Position numbers and translations under genes: made by a program
Shown: piece after piece, positions 34,498 to 45,089 of the stretch
Layout: each line of letters starts with the position of its first letter
Position numbering within the stretch: position 1 is the first letter of the stretch
The notes under the pieces: generated by a model
What the model was told of the DNA's origin: nothing
What the model saw: only the letters and a program-made list of their open reading frames with translations
The model's database searches: none
DNA from: Macrothele yani
Taxonomy: Eukaryota > Arthropoda > Arachnida > Araneae > Macrothelidae
Length of the DNA stretch: 64,000 nt
Direction: 5' to 3'
Assembly: GCA_039090855.1 (NCBI GenBank)
Contig: CM077011.1
Span: 22,693,001 to 22,757,000 of the forward strand

Positions 34498-34617
34498 CAC
34501 AGTCGGAAATTAATGTGTTCAGTTTGTAAAGTTATAATAATAAATACAGATTTTCATAAAAGCTTTTGTAACGCTAAAAATTTGCTGGGGATTTGAAGAT
34601 TAAATGTTCTGTTCTAG

Positions 34618-34621
34618 CTTC

Positions 34622-34656
<35 letters not shown>

Positions 34657-34696
34657 TAGTGAAAGGGAGAAAGAGAGAGAGAGAGATAGTGAAAGG

Positions 34697-34732
<36 letters not shown>

Positions 34733-34733
34733 A

Positions 34734-34780
<47 letters not shown>

Positions 34781-34813
34781 AAGAAAGAGAGAGAGTGAGA
34801 GATATATAGAGAG

Positions 34814-34857
<44 letters not shown>
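34618..34857. repeat. (GA)n purine-rich tract
   Basis: About 240 bp of GA repeats with interspersed GATAGTGAAAGGGAGAAAG duplications (34655-34700). Open frames on both strands are compositional. Confidence 0.95.
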
Positions 34858-34859
<2 letters not shown>

Positions 34860-35395
34860 AGACGATAAACGATAAATATAAAAAAGAACTGGGGTTTCCA
34901 AATAAGAGGTACCTGAGAGCGAAAGGGAAAAGAGATTTTGGCTGAACCCGAGAAGCAATGGGTGGGTTTGATGCAACAAACATCTCAGAGAAAATCGCCA
35001 GCAAGACAATGAATGGAGCAGGAATGACTTGATGAACTGAAATAAATGGAAGTTCCTTCCCAAAAAGGTGGGAATCATTCCCTTGCGTAAACTAAAGGAA
35101 CATTTTAAAGTGGTATCGCGGATCGTATTGGGGAATGATTCTATGATTCAAGCTGATAAATATTATATTAAATTCAGCAGCACGAATAGTAAGGGTCTCA
35201 AATTTATTTTGAAACATTCTCTGTAGACTTGATATTTAAAAAGCACTGTACTCATTTCTTCGAAAAGCAGGCAAATGAGCGCCATGTTTGATTTTTCAGT
35301 TGTCTCACTCTCTTAGTGATTAAAACATTTTACACAATTTTTCTTATGGAAAAGTTGGAAGAAGACTTGCAATGCCAATGAGGGGCAGATGTGCC
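34858..35395. other. Unassigned DNA
   Basis: No gene or transposon recognised between two purine-rich tracts. Confidence 0.4.
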
Positions 35396-35575
35396 AGTTT
35401 TTGGGAGAAAGAGATGGGGGAGAGAAAGAAAGAGAGGGGAAAGAGAGATAATAATAGATAGATAGATGATAGGGAGAAATTGTTAGAGAGAGAGAGAGAG
35501 CGAAAAGTAGAAAGGGAGAGATACAGAGAGTAGGAGAGATACAGATATATCATCATCATCATCATTGTCACTATA
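35396..35575. repeat. GA-rich tract ending in (ATC)n
   Basis: Purine-rich (GAGAGA, GATAGATA) to about 35545. It is followed by ATATATCATCATCATCATCA TTGTCA, the same junction as the RTE 3' tail at 21850-21875, so a severely truncated minus-strand RTE end is possible. Confidence 0.8.
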
Positions 35576-35599
35576 AAATATTCACCCATGCTGTCGCAC

Positions 35600-35740
35600 G
35601 TACGGTCATTCACAAACATAATTTCCAAATTACAAGTCAAGATTAAAATACTTTATTTACAATTAAAAATTAATATTTACACGCGAGATCTTTCGGGGCT
35701 GAACATAGCACCCATCTCCAAGCACCACGAAACACAAGAG
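35600..35740 (-). mobile_element. Possible Penelope-like 3' fragment
   Basis: The minus strand reads GAGATGGGTGCT, then a GC hairpin, then CCCCGAAAGATCTCGCGTG and TAAATATT. It resembles 44270-44389, which has a clearer hammerhead-type CTGATGA...GAAA core. No protein is encoded here. Confidence 0.35.
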
Positions 35741-36044
35741 CAGACATTATATATTGTCAACACGACCCACAATTCACTCGGTTTTCTCAATCAACGGTGA
35801 TGCCATCAAGATATCGTTAAAGTCCAAAAATCAAGTCTTAATTTCTTATCAGATATATTCCTCTTCTTCAGAGTTGTGTACAGAGGGGGCAACCATCCTT
35901 CTTCACTGTTTTGGTACAAATGTCGGGAGTTCAATGTTACAGCATGTTTCCCCATATGCAAGAATGAAGAGGCTTTCCGTAAGGAAGACAGTACGTTTAT
36001 TAGCATTTGAGTTATTAACAGTACCCTAACATGTGTCCAATCTA

Positions 36045-36495
36045 TTAATAACTCAAATGTTTGTTAAAGGAAAGGTGTTTAATCAATACATCGTTCCAGT
36101 GCTTGCATACGGAGTACAAAAACGTAGACCTTAACTAAAAAAATGCATACAAAGACTGGAGACAACGGTAGAAAGCATGGAGAGATACATGTCGGGTGTG
36201 GCCGAGAAAGATAAGAAGAGGAACTCGTGGATAAGGAAAACAACAAGAGTGGTAGAGTTCATGATCAGAGTATAATCCCTTAATTGGCAATGTGCAGGAT
36301 ATATTGCCCGAAGAAGGCGCCACCGATGGACAACCAAAATTTTAGGCTGGATTCCAAGGGATAGGAAGAGACCCAGAAGATCACCACATGGGCGACTGGT
36401 GGATGAAATTCGAAAGAATGTGGCACTGGCTTAGTCATGGAAGAAACTTGGGGATACCATCATCCAGCAGGGAATTGATAATAGTTGACAATGAA
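36045..36495 (+). pseudogene. RTE LINE C-terminal fragment
   Basis: It reads GGAAAGGTGTTTAATCAATA then the equivalent of ILPVLTYGAETWTL. It continues through GAACTCGTGGATAAGGAAAA and GGCTGGATTCCAAGGGATAG to GGGAATTGATAATAGTTGAC and an AT/GATA microsatellite tail. It has several frameshifts and small deletions compared with the 22.9-kb copy. Confidence 0.88.
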
Positions 36496-36524
36496 GATAT
36501 ATATATATATATATATATAGATAG

Positions 36525-36567
<43 letters not shown>

Positions 36568-36570
36568 AGG
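36496..36570. repeat. Compound (AT)n(GATA)n(GA)n microsatellite
   Basis: Follows directly on the RTE 3' end. Composition changes stepwise from AT to GATA to GA. Confidence 0.95.
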
Positions 36571-36645
36571 GACAGAAAGCACGGAGAGTGACCACTCCAC
36601 AAAGCTTCTGTATCCCTTTTTTTTAATCCAAAGAAACCCCCCTCC

Positions 36646-37231
36646 CCTTCGAAGTATATTTCGCCGTCATTTTTAGTCTACGCCGGGGCTCAAACCCGTG
36701 TCCCTTCATTCCGGTATAAGTCACTCTACCAATTGAGCTACGCGGACGTTCGTTCTGACTGCTATCTGCCTTTATGTCGTGTGCATCCTGCTGGCAGGTA
36801 CGTCACATCTCCCCCCCCGAAAGAGGGCCGTTGGCATGGCCCACGGGTCAGCCGTGACCATGAATCGTTGCAGGCAGCCATCCGCTGTAGAACGTGCACC
36901 TGAGAACTCCCAGTCAATCTGGTGTGTGAAATGCAACGTCACACATTTTTATTTTTCGAAGTGCTGGAGAAGGGATTCTCTTATTTTTCCTATCTCGCGG
37001 TGTAGAAATGAGATCACACCATTGCGAGAGTTTTGAACTGCCGGGTCATCCGGAAAGTTCGGGCGCCATTATAACGAAGTAAATTTCTCCGTCATTTTTA
37101 TCCACGCCGAGGCTCGAACCCGGGTCCCCTCATTCCAGAATAAGTCACTCTACCAATTGATCTACGCGGACGTTCGTTCTGACTGCTATCTGCCTTTATG
37201 TCGTGTGCGTCCTGCTGGCAGGTACGTCGCA
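36646..37231 (-). mobile_element. TRIM-B copy 3
   Basis: LTRs at 36646-36807 and 37071-37231 flank a 263-bp interior. The minus-strand primer-binding site TGGCGCCCGAAC is intact (37057-37068). The plus-strand TCTCCCCCCCCG after the left LTR is the polypurine tract. The left LTR end is eroded (CCTTCGAAGTATATTTC in place of ATAACGAAGTAAATTTC), and the flanking 5-mers CCTCC and GAAGG do not match, so no target duplication can be claimed. Confidence 0.88.
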
Positions 37232-38510
37232 GAAGGTAAGCTTCTGGATCCGCGTCTGTTGGGAACGCAGGTAAACGACCGTATGGAAAATTAAAAGAGC
37301 TAGGAAATTTTATGCAATTTTAAAGAGCGTTTACTCACTGTGCTTCTCTTAAAGAAGGAGCGTGAGACGCATTTCGTGTTTGCCACTTAATTCGCGTTGT
37401 TGAACGGTCTTCAATGTCTCAGAATTATTAATTATCTCCGTAGCAGCAGCTTAGAACACATTGCTTTTGTAAGGTGGTAGCAATTAATCAAGGAACCAGA
37501 TAGACCTATACCGTGTTAGTGCAATCTTCTGACTGAATCAGGAGCAGAATTCTATATCCGCTCTCACAGTGAGATGGATTGCAAGTAACTGACGACAAAA
37601 TGAAATGTTCAGGGAGGAAATTGAGTATAATGCCACCGAGGGAAGACTCAATGGAATCCAAATATAGAAGCACCATTACACAAACTGCTGTCCGCATTTC
37701 CCTTCGCGAATAAGGAAATATTGCATCACCTGGGATAAAGGAAGAATGCTGCAACTGACATAATCGATACGAGGACCTACTGGTTCCAGTTAGTCGAGGT
37801 GTGCTCGGTTGGTGTTTACCCAGCATTCGTGCAGTTGCGAGGGGGATGGGGAAAAGAAAGAATGAAATAAATGGGCTTTCCTCCCAACGTATGTGATTGG
37901 AGAGTGATCCCTCCGACTACGCAGAAAAGGCGAAAAGGAAATCTTTACTCGAATATTACGCACCTTTAGAAACTATATTAAAAATGCGCGAAATTTCTGC
38001 GAATCAATGTATCCGTTGACGGAATTTTGATAACACTGCTTAAAAATCATCTTTATTATTTGCACGGGTGGTAGGGGAAGTTTTCATCAGAGGCTGGCAT
38101 GAGGTGAGATCACGATATCGTCAAGATTAAAAATACAAACCGTTTTTTTTCGTCAGGGATCAGAAAATTATTACATTTAGTCACAAATTATTCAGAGAGC
38201 TTTGGAGTCTGCGTTAAACTATTACACAATATTTCCATTACATAAATGTCATTTCTTTTATCTGTTAAATACGTAACACTTACTTATGTCGCGTTTAGTA
38301 AAGTTTGAAAACAAACTGGCTGTAATAATAATCACTAAGAAAGATGACACTGAAATTTCGGTTGTAATTAGCACAACTTTTGAATTCTTACCGTGACGAA
38401 CGCAATATTTAAAAGTTATTCCTTGGCATTGGAACCTGTTACAAAACAAAATAATTATCAAAATGAAAAAAAAGATCAATCGGATTTCCACAATTGATAA
38501 AATATCTAGA
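37232..38510. other. Unassigned DNA
   Basis: No gene or transposon recognised. This stretch separates TRIM-B copy 3 from the ~150-bp satellite. Confidence 0.4.
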
Positions 38511-38514
38511 AATA

Positions 38515-39450
38515 TTTCCGCTAGGGGGCGTAAAGGTAAATTGTTTTCCCCCTTACATCTCTGCTTCTAAATCTCCTATTTGAAAAATTCTTTCTGCACA
38601 GGATAAAGCTCTTGATGAGAAATCCTTTGCTCATGATTTACAATTTTTGTAAAGAATTGTTTGGCCACCAGGTGGCGTAAGACTTAATTTCCGCTTCTGA
38701 TGTATTTGCAGCAAAATATGAGCTTCCAAAATCTCGACTGAAAAAAGTCGTTTGTTGACTAATACTACTCATGTCGACAAACGTTTTAGTAACATCTTCT
38801 TCTTGAAATAATGCATGGTTTCTACGCCAGGGGGCGTAGATGTATATCTTATTTTTGTCAATATCTGCACTTCTAGGAGACCGATTTGAAAAATTCCTTC
38901 TTTGTTAGATAGTGTTTCCGATGAGAAATGTTTTTCCTATAAATTCAAAATTTTCAAGTAAATCATACACTTTCCGCTCGGGGGCACAAAGGTAAAGTGC
39001 GTTTTCTGCTTTATTTCTGCTTCTAAAACTCCGATTAGAATAATTCTTCCTGTATCGCATACAAGACCTGATGGAAAATATTTTTCACATAATTTCTAAT
39101 GTTTGGTAAAGAATGGTTTGGCCACCAGAGGGCATAAGTGTTAATTTCTGCTTCTGATGTATTTGTAGCAAAATCTGGGCTCCTGAAAACTCGACTAAAT
39201 TTTTTTCTCGGACTGATACCGCTCGTATGAGAAAACCTTTTGGAATACTTTCTTCCTAAAATAATGTATGGTTTTCCCACCAGGGGACGTTAAGTCACAC
39301 CTTATTTTTGCCGATATCTCTGTTTCTAAGAGTCCGATTTGAAAAATTCTTTCTATTTTGGAGAGCGTTTCCGGTGTGAAATGTTTCTCATATAAATTCA
39401 TGTTTTTCTTAACGCACAAGTCTGCAACCATAGGGCGTAAGCTCACGATT
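38515..39450 (+). repeat. ~150-bp satellite with a CTCF-like core per unit
   Basis: Seven diverged units are spaced 147-159 bp apart. Each carries a GC-rich core in otherwise AT-rich sequence: CCGCTAGGGGGCG (38518), CCACCAGGTGGCG (38665), ACGCCAGGGGGCG (38824), CCGCTCGGGGGCA (38974), CCACCAGAGGGCA (39122), CCACCAGGGGACG (39277) and CAACCATAGGGCG (39425). All are in the same orientation. Between cores, units share TCTGCTTCTAA, CCGATTTGAAAAATTC and GATGAGAAAT. Alternate units resemble each other more, suggesting a ~460-bp higher-order period. The cores resemble the CTCF consensus CCACCAGGGGGCGC. Binding is inference only. Confidence 0.8.
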
Positions 39451-41012
39451 CCGTTTACAGCAATATCTGAGAAATTAAAAACCCGATTGAAAAACTTCTT
39501 TCTTCCGTCAGATACTATTGTTTTCCGGACCGGTTCTATTGACTTTGAATAGCTTTGATAAATTTAATTTGCGTCAGAACGAATTCAAAAGACGTGCTTA
39601 AAACACCCGAAAATTCGGTGTCATCTTTCTTGTATTACTTTTGTGCAGCTTCTCAGAAACACAATTTCCAAGTAAATTGGATAAGAGACTCGCAAAAAGC
39701 AACGTTTCTCAACATCTGCTTAACCCAATTGCAACCCATTAAGAAGCGTAATACACGAAAGTAATTTAGCCATTTATTTTGGTGACAATGATTTCCTGCT
39801 GAGGGTTGACTACTAATTAAAATGCTCAGAGCACGTTGTTTATCTAATGTTTAGATGCAAATTCGGACAAATGAAGTAAGCTAAGGTGAGGTATTTTGAC
39901 CTGAGGCGCCGAATACGTAATGTCTCGCCACAGGTTCCGGGAGAAACCGGAAGTGGATGATTCACCGGCAGACGCGAATCACCACGCAGGGTCATTACTC
40001 TTCTTTCCATCTTCGACTTTACTTTTACTACCTGTCTCTCCAGAAATAAGTTAATTCGTTTAGAACTACTATCGCTGTAGCGCACCCTACAGGCACGAAC
40101 AAATTGCGCATTAAGTTCGCAAAACGCTCCTGTCTTTTCTGTCCACCGTTAAAATTTCAAGATTTCCCATTCACCATGTAATGGAAAGAGAATTTCTTAG
40201 AATGTGCTACTTAACTTCAAACGAGTGGTACTTGCTTATGCTTTTCTGACTCATTTGATGATTCGCTGAAGCTTTCGAAATCCACTGAATAAAAAGAAAT
40301 ACTGCTGCAGGAGATAATTGCTGCGAAACAAAACGCAATATAAAGGAAAGAACTTCCACGTTTTGCAATGCATGAACACTTCGGATTACAAGCACCACTT
40401 TTTTCTTCCGCGAAGAACGCTATTGTGGTATGAAACTACTAACTGTGTTGGGTAGGGAATATTTTAACTGTGATATTTATAATTCCAACAAGGAAAGACT
40501 ACCTAATGCAATCCGGAGGATTTTTGTGTTCATTATTTTGGATAATGTTTACCAATATTATCTACAAGAGGTAGTTTACTCACATTTGGCATAGGAATGT
40601 TAGCATTACGAGCCTTGGGTGTTTTATTTATCATTCTGTCTTTTATCATTTCCAGTATCCGCATCATCACAATTAGTGCAACAGGACACATTATCATCAG
40701 AATTCTAATAACCAAGCAATTTATGCTAGCTAATGATGTTTAAATATGAACGAGAACACAAAGTTCGTGCGTGAAATAAACAGATAGAACTTCAAGTATA
40801 AAGGAATTTTCAGGTGTGTTTTTTTAAATTAAAATCCGCAATTTCAGCTTTCATGATAGTGAAATTTGAATTTTACGTCGTTTGGTGGGAAAATCGTAAT
40901 TATGAAAAGGCTTTAATTCTCGTGGCTACATTTGCAGCACAATCCGATGGAGACAATTTCAAACACAGGTTCTTCAGAAATGAAAATATAGTAGGTATAT
41001 TCTTTGTGTTAT
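39451..41012. other. Unassigned DNA
   Basis: No gene or known element recognised. Confidence 0.4.
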
Positions 41013-41017
41013 ATTGT

Positions 41018-41602
41018 ATAACGAAGTAAATTTCTCCGTCATTTTCGTCCACGCCGGGCTCGAACCCGGGTCCCCTCATTCCGGAATAAGTCACTCTACC
41101 AATTGAGCTACGCGGACGTTCGTTATCGCTGCTATCTGCCTTTATATCGTGTGCGTCCTGCTGGGCAGGCACGTCACATCTCCTCCCCCTCCGAAAGAGG
41201 GCTGGGGGCATGGCCCACGGGTCAGCCGTGACCGTGAATCATCGCAGGCAGCCATCCGCTGTTGAACGTACTTGAGAACTCCCAGTTAATCTGGTGTGTG
41301 GAATGCAACGTCACACAACTTTTTTTTTCGAAGCGCTGGAGAAGGGATTCTCTTTTTTTCCTATCTTGCGGTGTGGAAAGAACATCACACCATTGCAAGA
41401 TTTTGAACGGCCGGGTCATCCGGAAAGTTTGGGTGCCATTATAACGAAGTAAATTTCTCCGTCATTTTTGTCCACGCCGGGGCTCGAACCCGGGTCCCCT
41501 CATTCCCGAATAAGTTGCTCTACCGATTGAGCTACGCGGACGTTTGTTATCGCTGCTATCTGCCTTTATATCGTGTGCGTCCTGCTGGCAAGGTACGTCA
41601 CA
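41018..41602 (-). mobile_element. TRIM-B copy 4, inserted at a mariner end
   Basis: LTRs at 41018-41178 and 41441-41602 flank a 262-bp interior. The primer-binding site reads TGGCACCCAAAC on the minus strand (two CpG-type changes). The polypurine tract is seen as TCTCCTCCCCCTCC after 41178. Flanking 5-mers ATTGT (41013-41017) and ATTGG (41603-41607) differ at one base. Deleting the element and one 5-mer rejoins TA with TTGGGTTGATG, restoring the target site and first bases of the mariner. The TRIM is therefore younger than the mariner. Confidence 0.92.
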
Positions 41603-41714
41603 ATTGGGTTGATGCATACGTTCATGCCGTTTTATTTCGCGAGTGTTTCCGAGGTCAGTAGGGACGGTGCAGATGGTCAGTTGTATATCAAAATATAACC
41701 AGTAATATCGTGTA

Positions 41715-42710
41715 CCTCAATCATCCGACATCTGCTCCTCTACGAGTTTAACAAGGGATCTTCAGCCGCCTAGGCTACTCGACAAACTTGTGCTGTGCAT
41801 GGGGAGGATGCTATTGCCCCGAGGACAGCCCGTAAATGGTTTGAGTGGTTCCGAGGTGGCAATTTTCATTTAAAGGACTCCCCACGCTCAGGTCGTCCAT
41901 GTCACTTTGATGAGGATTTTTTGAACTATCTCATACACTTGGATTTGCGTCAAACCACACGCGAATTGGACACTGAGATCGACTGTGACCAGGCCACCGT
42001 AGTGCGACACCTGAAACCTATGGGAAAGGTCCAAAAGTTGGGGTCTTGTATGACTCACACTCTCATCGAGGACAACAAGAATCAGCGTGTTGCCATATGT
42101 GGTTCCTTGCTCACGCGTTATCGCGAATGTTCTCAGCAACGCCAACCCTGCCTGTCATGTATTGTTACTGGAGATGAGATTCCTGTACGTGAATTTCAGG
42201 AATCGGAGGGAATCGTTAAGCCCAAGCAAGACAAGCATACACCATGTCCAAAACATGACCTTCATCCTGAGAAGTTCACGTTGTGTGTCTGGGGGGACAT
42301 TTAAGGCACTATTCACTGGGAAATGCTGCCGAGGAATCGGACCATCAACGCTGCATTCTATTGTGAGCAACTCCGCCGTGCAGAAGGAGCAATTCAGCAG
42401 AAACGGCCACATCGGCGCCATGGTGTCCTTCTCCAACATGATAGCGCACGCCCTCACAGTGCAAACATGACTAAAATGGCCATTCAGGACATGAAATGGG
42501 AGGTCCTTCCACATTCGGCCTATTCCCCAGATGTAGCCCCTTGAGACTATCACCTGTTCCGATCTCTGTCGAATGCTCTCCGTGGCAGAACGTTCAACGA
42601 TAATTTTAATTTCCTTGATGATTTCTGAGCAGGAAAACCTGTACTTTTTTAAGAATGGCATCTCAGACCTGTCACGACGTTTGGACACCATCGTGAACAA
42701 TACGGGGGGG
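41715..42710 (+). pseudogene. mariner transposase (DD34D) with stops
   Basis: The readable protein starts around HLRHLLLYEFNKGSSAA, then a stop. It continues with GEDAIAPRTARKWFEWFRGG and the WFRGG...DSPRSGRP linker (41850-41905). The second helix-turn-helix follows (TTRELDTEIDCDQATVVRHL). The first aspartate is in CIVTGDE (42160-42180). A compensating frameshift pair lies around 42178-42240. Stops occur at 42302-42304 and 42542-42544. The second aspartate is in LLQHDSARPHSA and the third in the DYHLF following SPDVAP. All three catalytic aspartates remain but the protein cannot be made. Confidence 0.93.
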
Positions 42711-42834
42711 GATATTAGGTAGTTGATTGATTCCGTTTTCCCTTCGGATGCAATACATTTCTCTAGTGCCGTTAAAACAGGTCAGTAAAATTCTGCAATG
42801 CATTGATTATGATACGCTTTCCAACATACCAAAA

Positions 42835-43300
42835 ATCATTACTCAAGTTATTACTTACGTTATGAGGATAATGGCTGTGGAATAAATCTCGCTCCTGTGT
42901 CATGCATTTGACCTTATTTCGATGATATTAAACAGAATTGGTTCAGTATACCTCCGAAACAGCATACTAAAGTTTTGTCGCAAGAGAAGCATTTTAACAT
43001 AAGTTATGACTCATAAGGGAAATGGAATGGATCCCGCTCCTAAGTCGTGACCTTTCACCCTGTTTCGTCTATTTTCAATAGGGTTCGTTCTCAGCTACTC
43101 CCCTACCACATGCTAAAATTTCATCGAAATCGAACCATTTTTACGCCAGTTATGATGCATAAGGGCAATGGACTGGATTCCGCTCCTATGTCGTGACCTT
43201 TGACCCCATTTCGTCCATTTTCAATAGGGTTCGTCCCCAGGTAATCCCCTACCACACACTAAAACTTCTTCGAAATCGAACCACGATTTTTACGTGAGTT
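42835..43300 (+). repeat. Three ~150-bp imperfect repeats in the mariner 3' region
   Basis: The second and third units share GATCCCGCTCCTAAGTCGTGACC-type text (kept here as TCGTGACCTTT), TTCAATAGGGTTCGT and AAATCGAACCA. The first unit is more diverged (ATCTCGCTCCTGTGTCATGC). Tandem amplification inside the element. Confidence 0.85.
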
Positions 43301-43412
43301 TTCGTGCTCACAGACAAACGGACGGTCAGACGAACAAAGCTGGAGCATATACGCTTCTTCAACCTACGGTTGGAAAGCGTAAGAAATGGCATGAACGTAT
43401 GCATCAACCCAA

Positions 43413-44269
43413 TATGAATATTGGTGACAACAATTAGAGCTAGTCATTATTTCGTTCCTACCGAACTAAAACTAAAATACCAAGGGAAGAAACTCCATGC
43501 GTGCAAAACGAATGTAGCGGCTCATTTTGTTTCTGCAGCTAACAGAGAGTGATCGAAACTACGATCAACTTCCAAAAAAGTCGGTGTTGTAACCGACTTG
43601 TGACAAAAAAAGAATGTGCAGTGTGTTTTCTTCTATTAGTACATGTGCACATTTCTGTAAGTTGCTGTGCCAAGTTTCAATGTCATAGGCTTCCAATTTG
43701 CCCTTTTCTGCCGGTGGTACTTTCTGAACACATATCTGCCTACTCCCGAGCGGCTGCTCTACCAACTGAACTATGCCGGCAGGGTTTATACCTGTAACTT
43801 GGCGTTTTGACTGGTGTCACCTCAGTGCTACTCCAAAAGGCCAATTCGTTATAGTTTTATGGTGATTTTAGGAACTAAGCTTCAGAAACGTTGGTAAATT
43901 GTGAAACAAGAACAAGGGATGGATGATAAAATCCCCATCTTAGAAAGGCACGTCTCCCAGACGAGGTTCATGATAATTTGGTGCATGCATTGGAAGATAA
44001 GGCTCCTGCATATCACAAACTATCAGGTGGTACGGAGAATGACTATCTTTGAAAGGTATGTTCCCGCAGGAGGTTCATAATGATATATTGTGTTGAATCG
44101 CCATGGGGTGTATTGCATTCCATTAAGACCTTTGGACGATCCGGCTGTTAAACTCTCTTACATAGGATCTACCATGCGTCCTGTATGCACGAGAATTGCC
44201 TAACGCAAGTATTCTATTAAGACTAAAGGTCGAATGTAATTTGCTCTCTGAAGCACGATAGTTAAAATC
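43413..44269. other. Unassigned DNA with one tRNA-like segment
   Basis: Most of it is unrecognised. On the minus strand around 43783-43695 it reads CCGGCATAGTTCAGTTGGTA GAGCAGCCGCTCGGGAGTAG, a clear A box and anticodon-arm-like stretch, then GTGTTCAGAAAGTACC in the T-arm position. I read it as the head of another tRNA-derived element; the T arm is too damaged for a tRNA gene. Confidence 0.55.
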
Positions 44270-44389
44270 TTTAATGAATAAAATATTTACACGTTAGAAA
44301 ATACAAACACGAGATCTTTCACAAGGGCGAACCTTGCATCATCAGGTGAAGACTACATTTGAACATACGTCACTTTCCCCACTAAACGA
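44270..44389 (-). mobile_element. Possible Penelope-like fragment with hammerhead-type core
   Basis: The minus strand contains CTGATGA (44345-44339), a 6-bp GC stem with loop TTCGC, and GAAA (44320-44317). It is followed by GATCTCG and AACGTGTAAATATTT. CTGATGA-stem-GAAA is the conserved core order of hammerhead ribozymes, which occur at the ends of Penelope-like elements. The bases closing stem II are not canonical and stems I and III could not be established. Confidence 0.4.
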
Positions 44390-44572
44390 CGTTGAAAAGC
44401 GCTTAAATCGTTACTACTTGTCATTGTCATGCCGAAAACAGCTCTGACAGCTGGCAAAGATGTCTATAGCTTTATATACGCACTGGCGGACGCAACCGAG
44501 TACGCGAATAGGTGACGTTGCTATGTATTTTGCATGAGCTCGCCTGTACTAGTTTTTCTAGTACTTCAGTGT
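44390..44572 (-). mobile_element. Tc1 end fragment, same family as 24258-25454
   Basis: Matches 25264-25452 almost throughout: AAAACAGCTC, GACAGCTGGC, TATATACGCACTGGCG, GCAACCGAGT, GTGACGTTGCTA and CTAGTACTTCAGTG. It covers only the right-hand inverted repeat and the start of the transposase. The rest of the element is absent. Confidence 0.9.
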
Positions 44573-45089
44573 ATATTGCATTTGGTCTTCAACTGTTAAG
44601 ATGTGTTGCGCCGATAGCCCTGTACAAGACTTTGCATCTGTGGCCACCCCTGGAATCCATATTTAATCACTATTTCTAGTTGTGTCGCCGGTTTGTTGTT
44701 CCGCCATATTGGCACCACTCTTAGTGTACTTTAATCATAGAGGCCTTCAAACAACTCTCAAGTATCGTGATTTCCAAAGTAGATGCACTAACGCTCCGTG
44801 CGCAGACAATTCAGCCTTTCGTAAACTCCGATAAACCCTTGAGTTTATGCATCACATCCGTAACTACGCTCTGAACAGAATCACCAAAATCTTTAATACA
44901 CTGGTGTCCAAAATTACAGGAGATAATAGAAAACGCGTAACAACAATTCGTGACGTTTCGCCTGTAACGAGACATAATAAAAAAGTGTATTAAACATTTT
45001 ATGAAACCAAGCAAATGTGTGAACATTTTGCATATACAGGATCACATCCGTAAATGTCAGAAAGGTGAGATGTAAGAATATAACACACA
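44573..45089. other. Unassigned DNA
   Basis: No gene or known element recognised. Confidence 0.4.

Larger units (their letters stand above)
41604..43412 (+). mobile_element. mariner element, 1.8 kb
   Basis: The inverted ends share TTGGGTTGATGCATACG and the bases following it, TTCATGCC, in a perfect 25-bp match at both termini. TA flanks the right end (43413-43414), and the left TA is recovered across the TRIM-B insertion. The transposase occupies the first ~1.1 kb. The 3' non-coding part holds three ~150-bp imperfect repeats. It is longer than a typical 1.3-kb mariner because of that tail. Confidence 0.95.

Noticed and set aside
34604..35078. Arg/Glu-rich or Ser/Leu-rich proteins
   Set aside because: Both strands are open across a GA repeat; purely compositional.
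41795..42304. SETMAR-like domesticated host gene
   Set aside because: Only mariner sequence is present, inside intact inverted repeats, with stops and a frameshift pair; no SET domain or introns.
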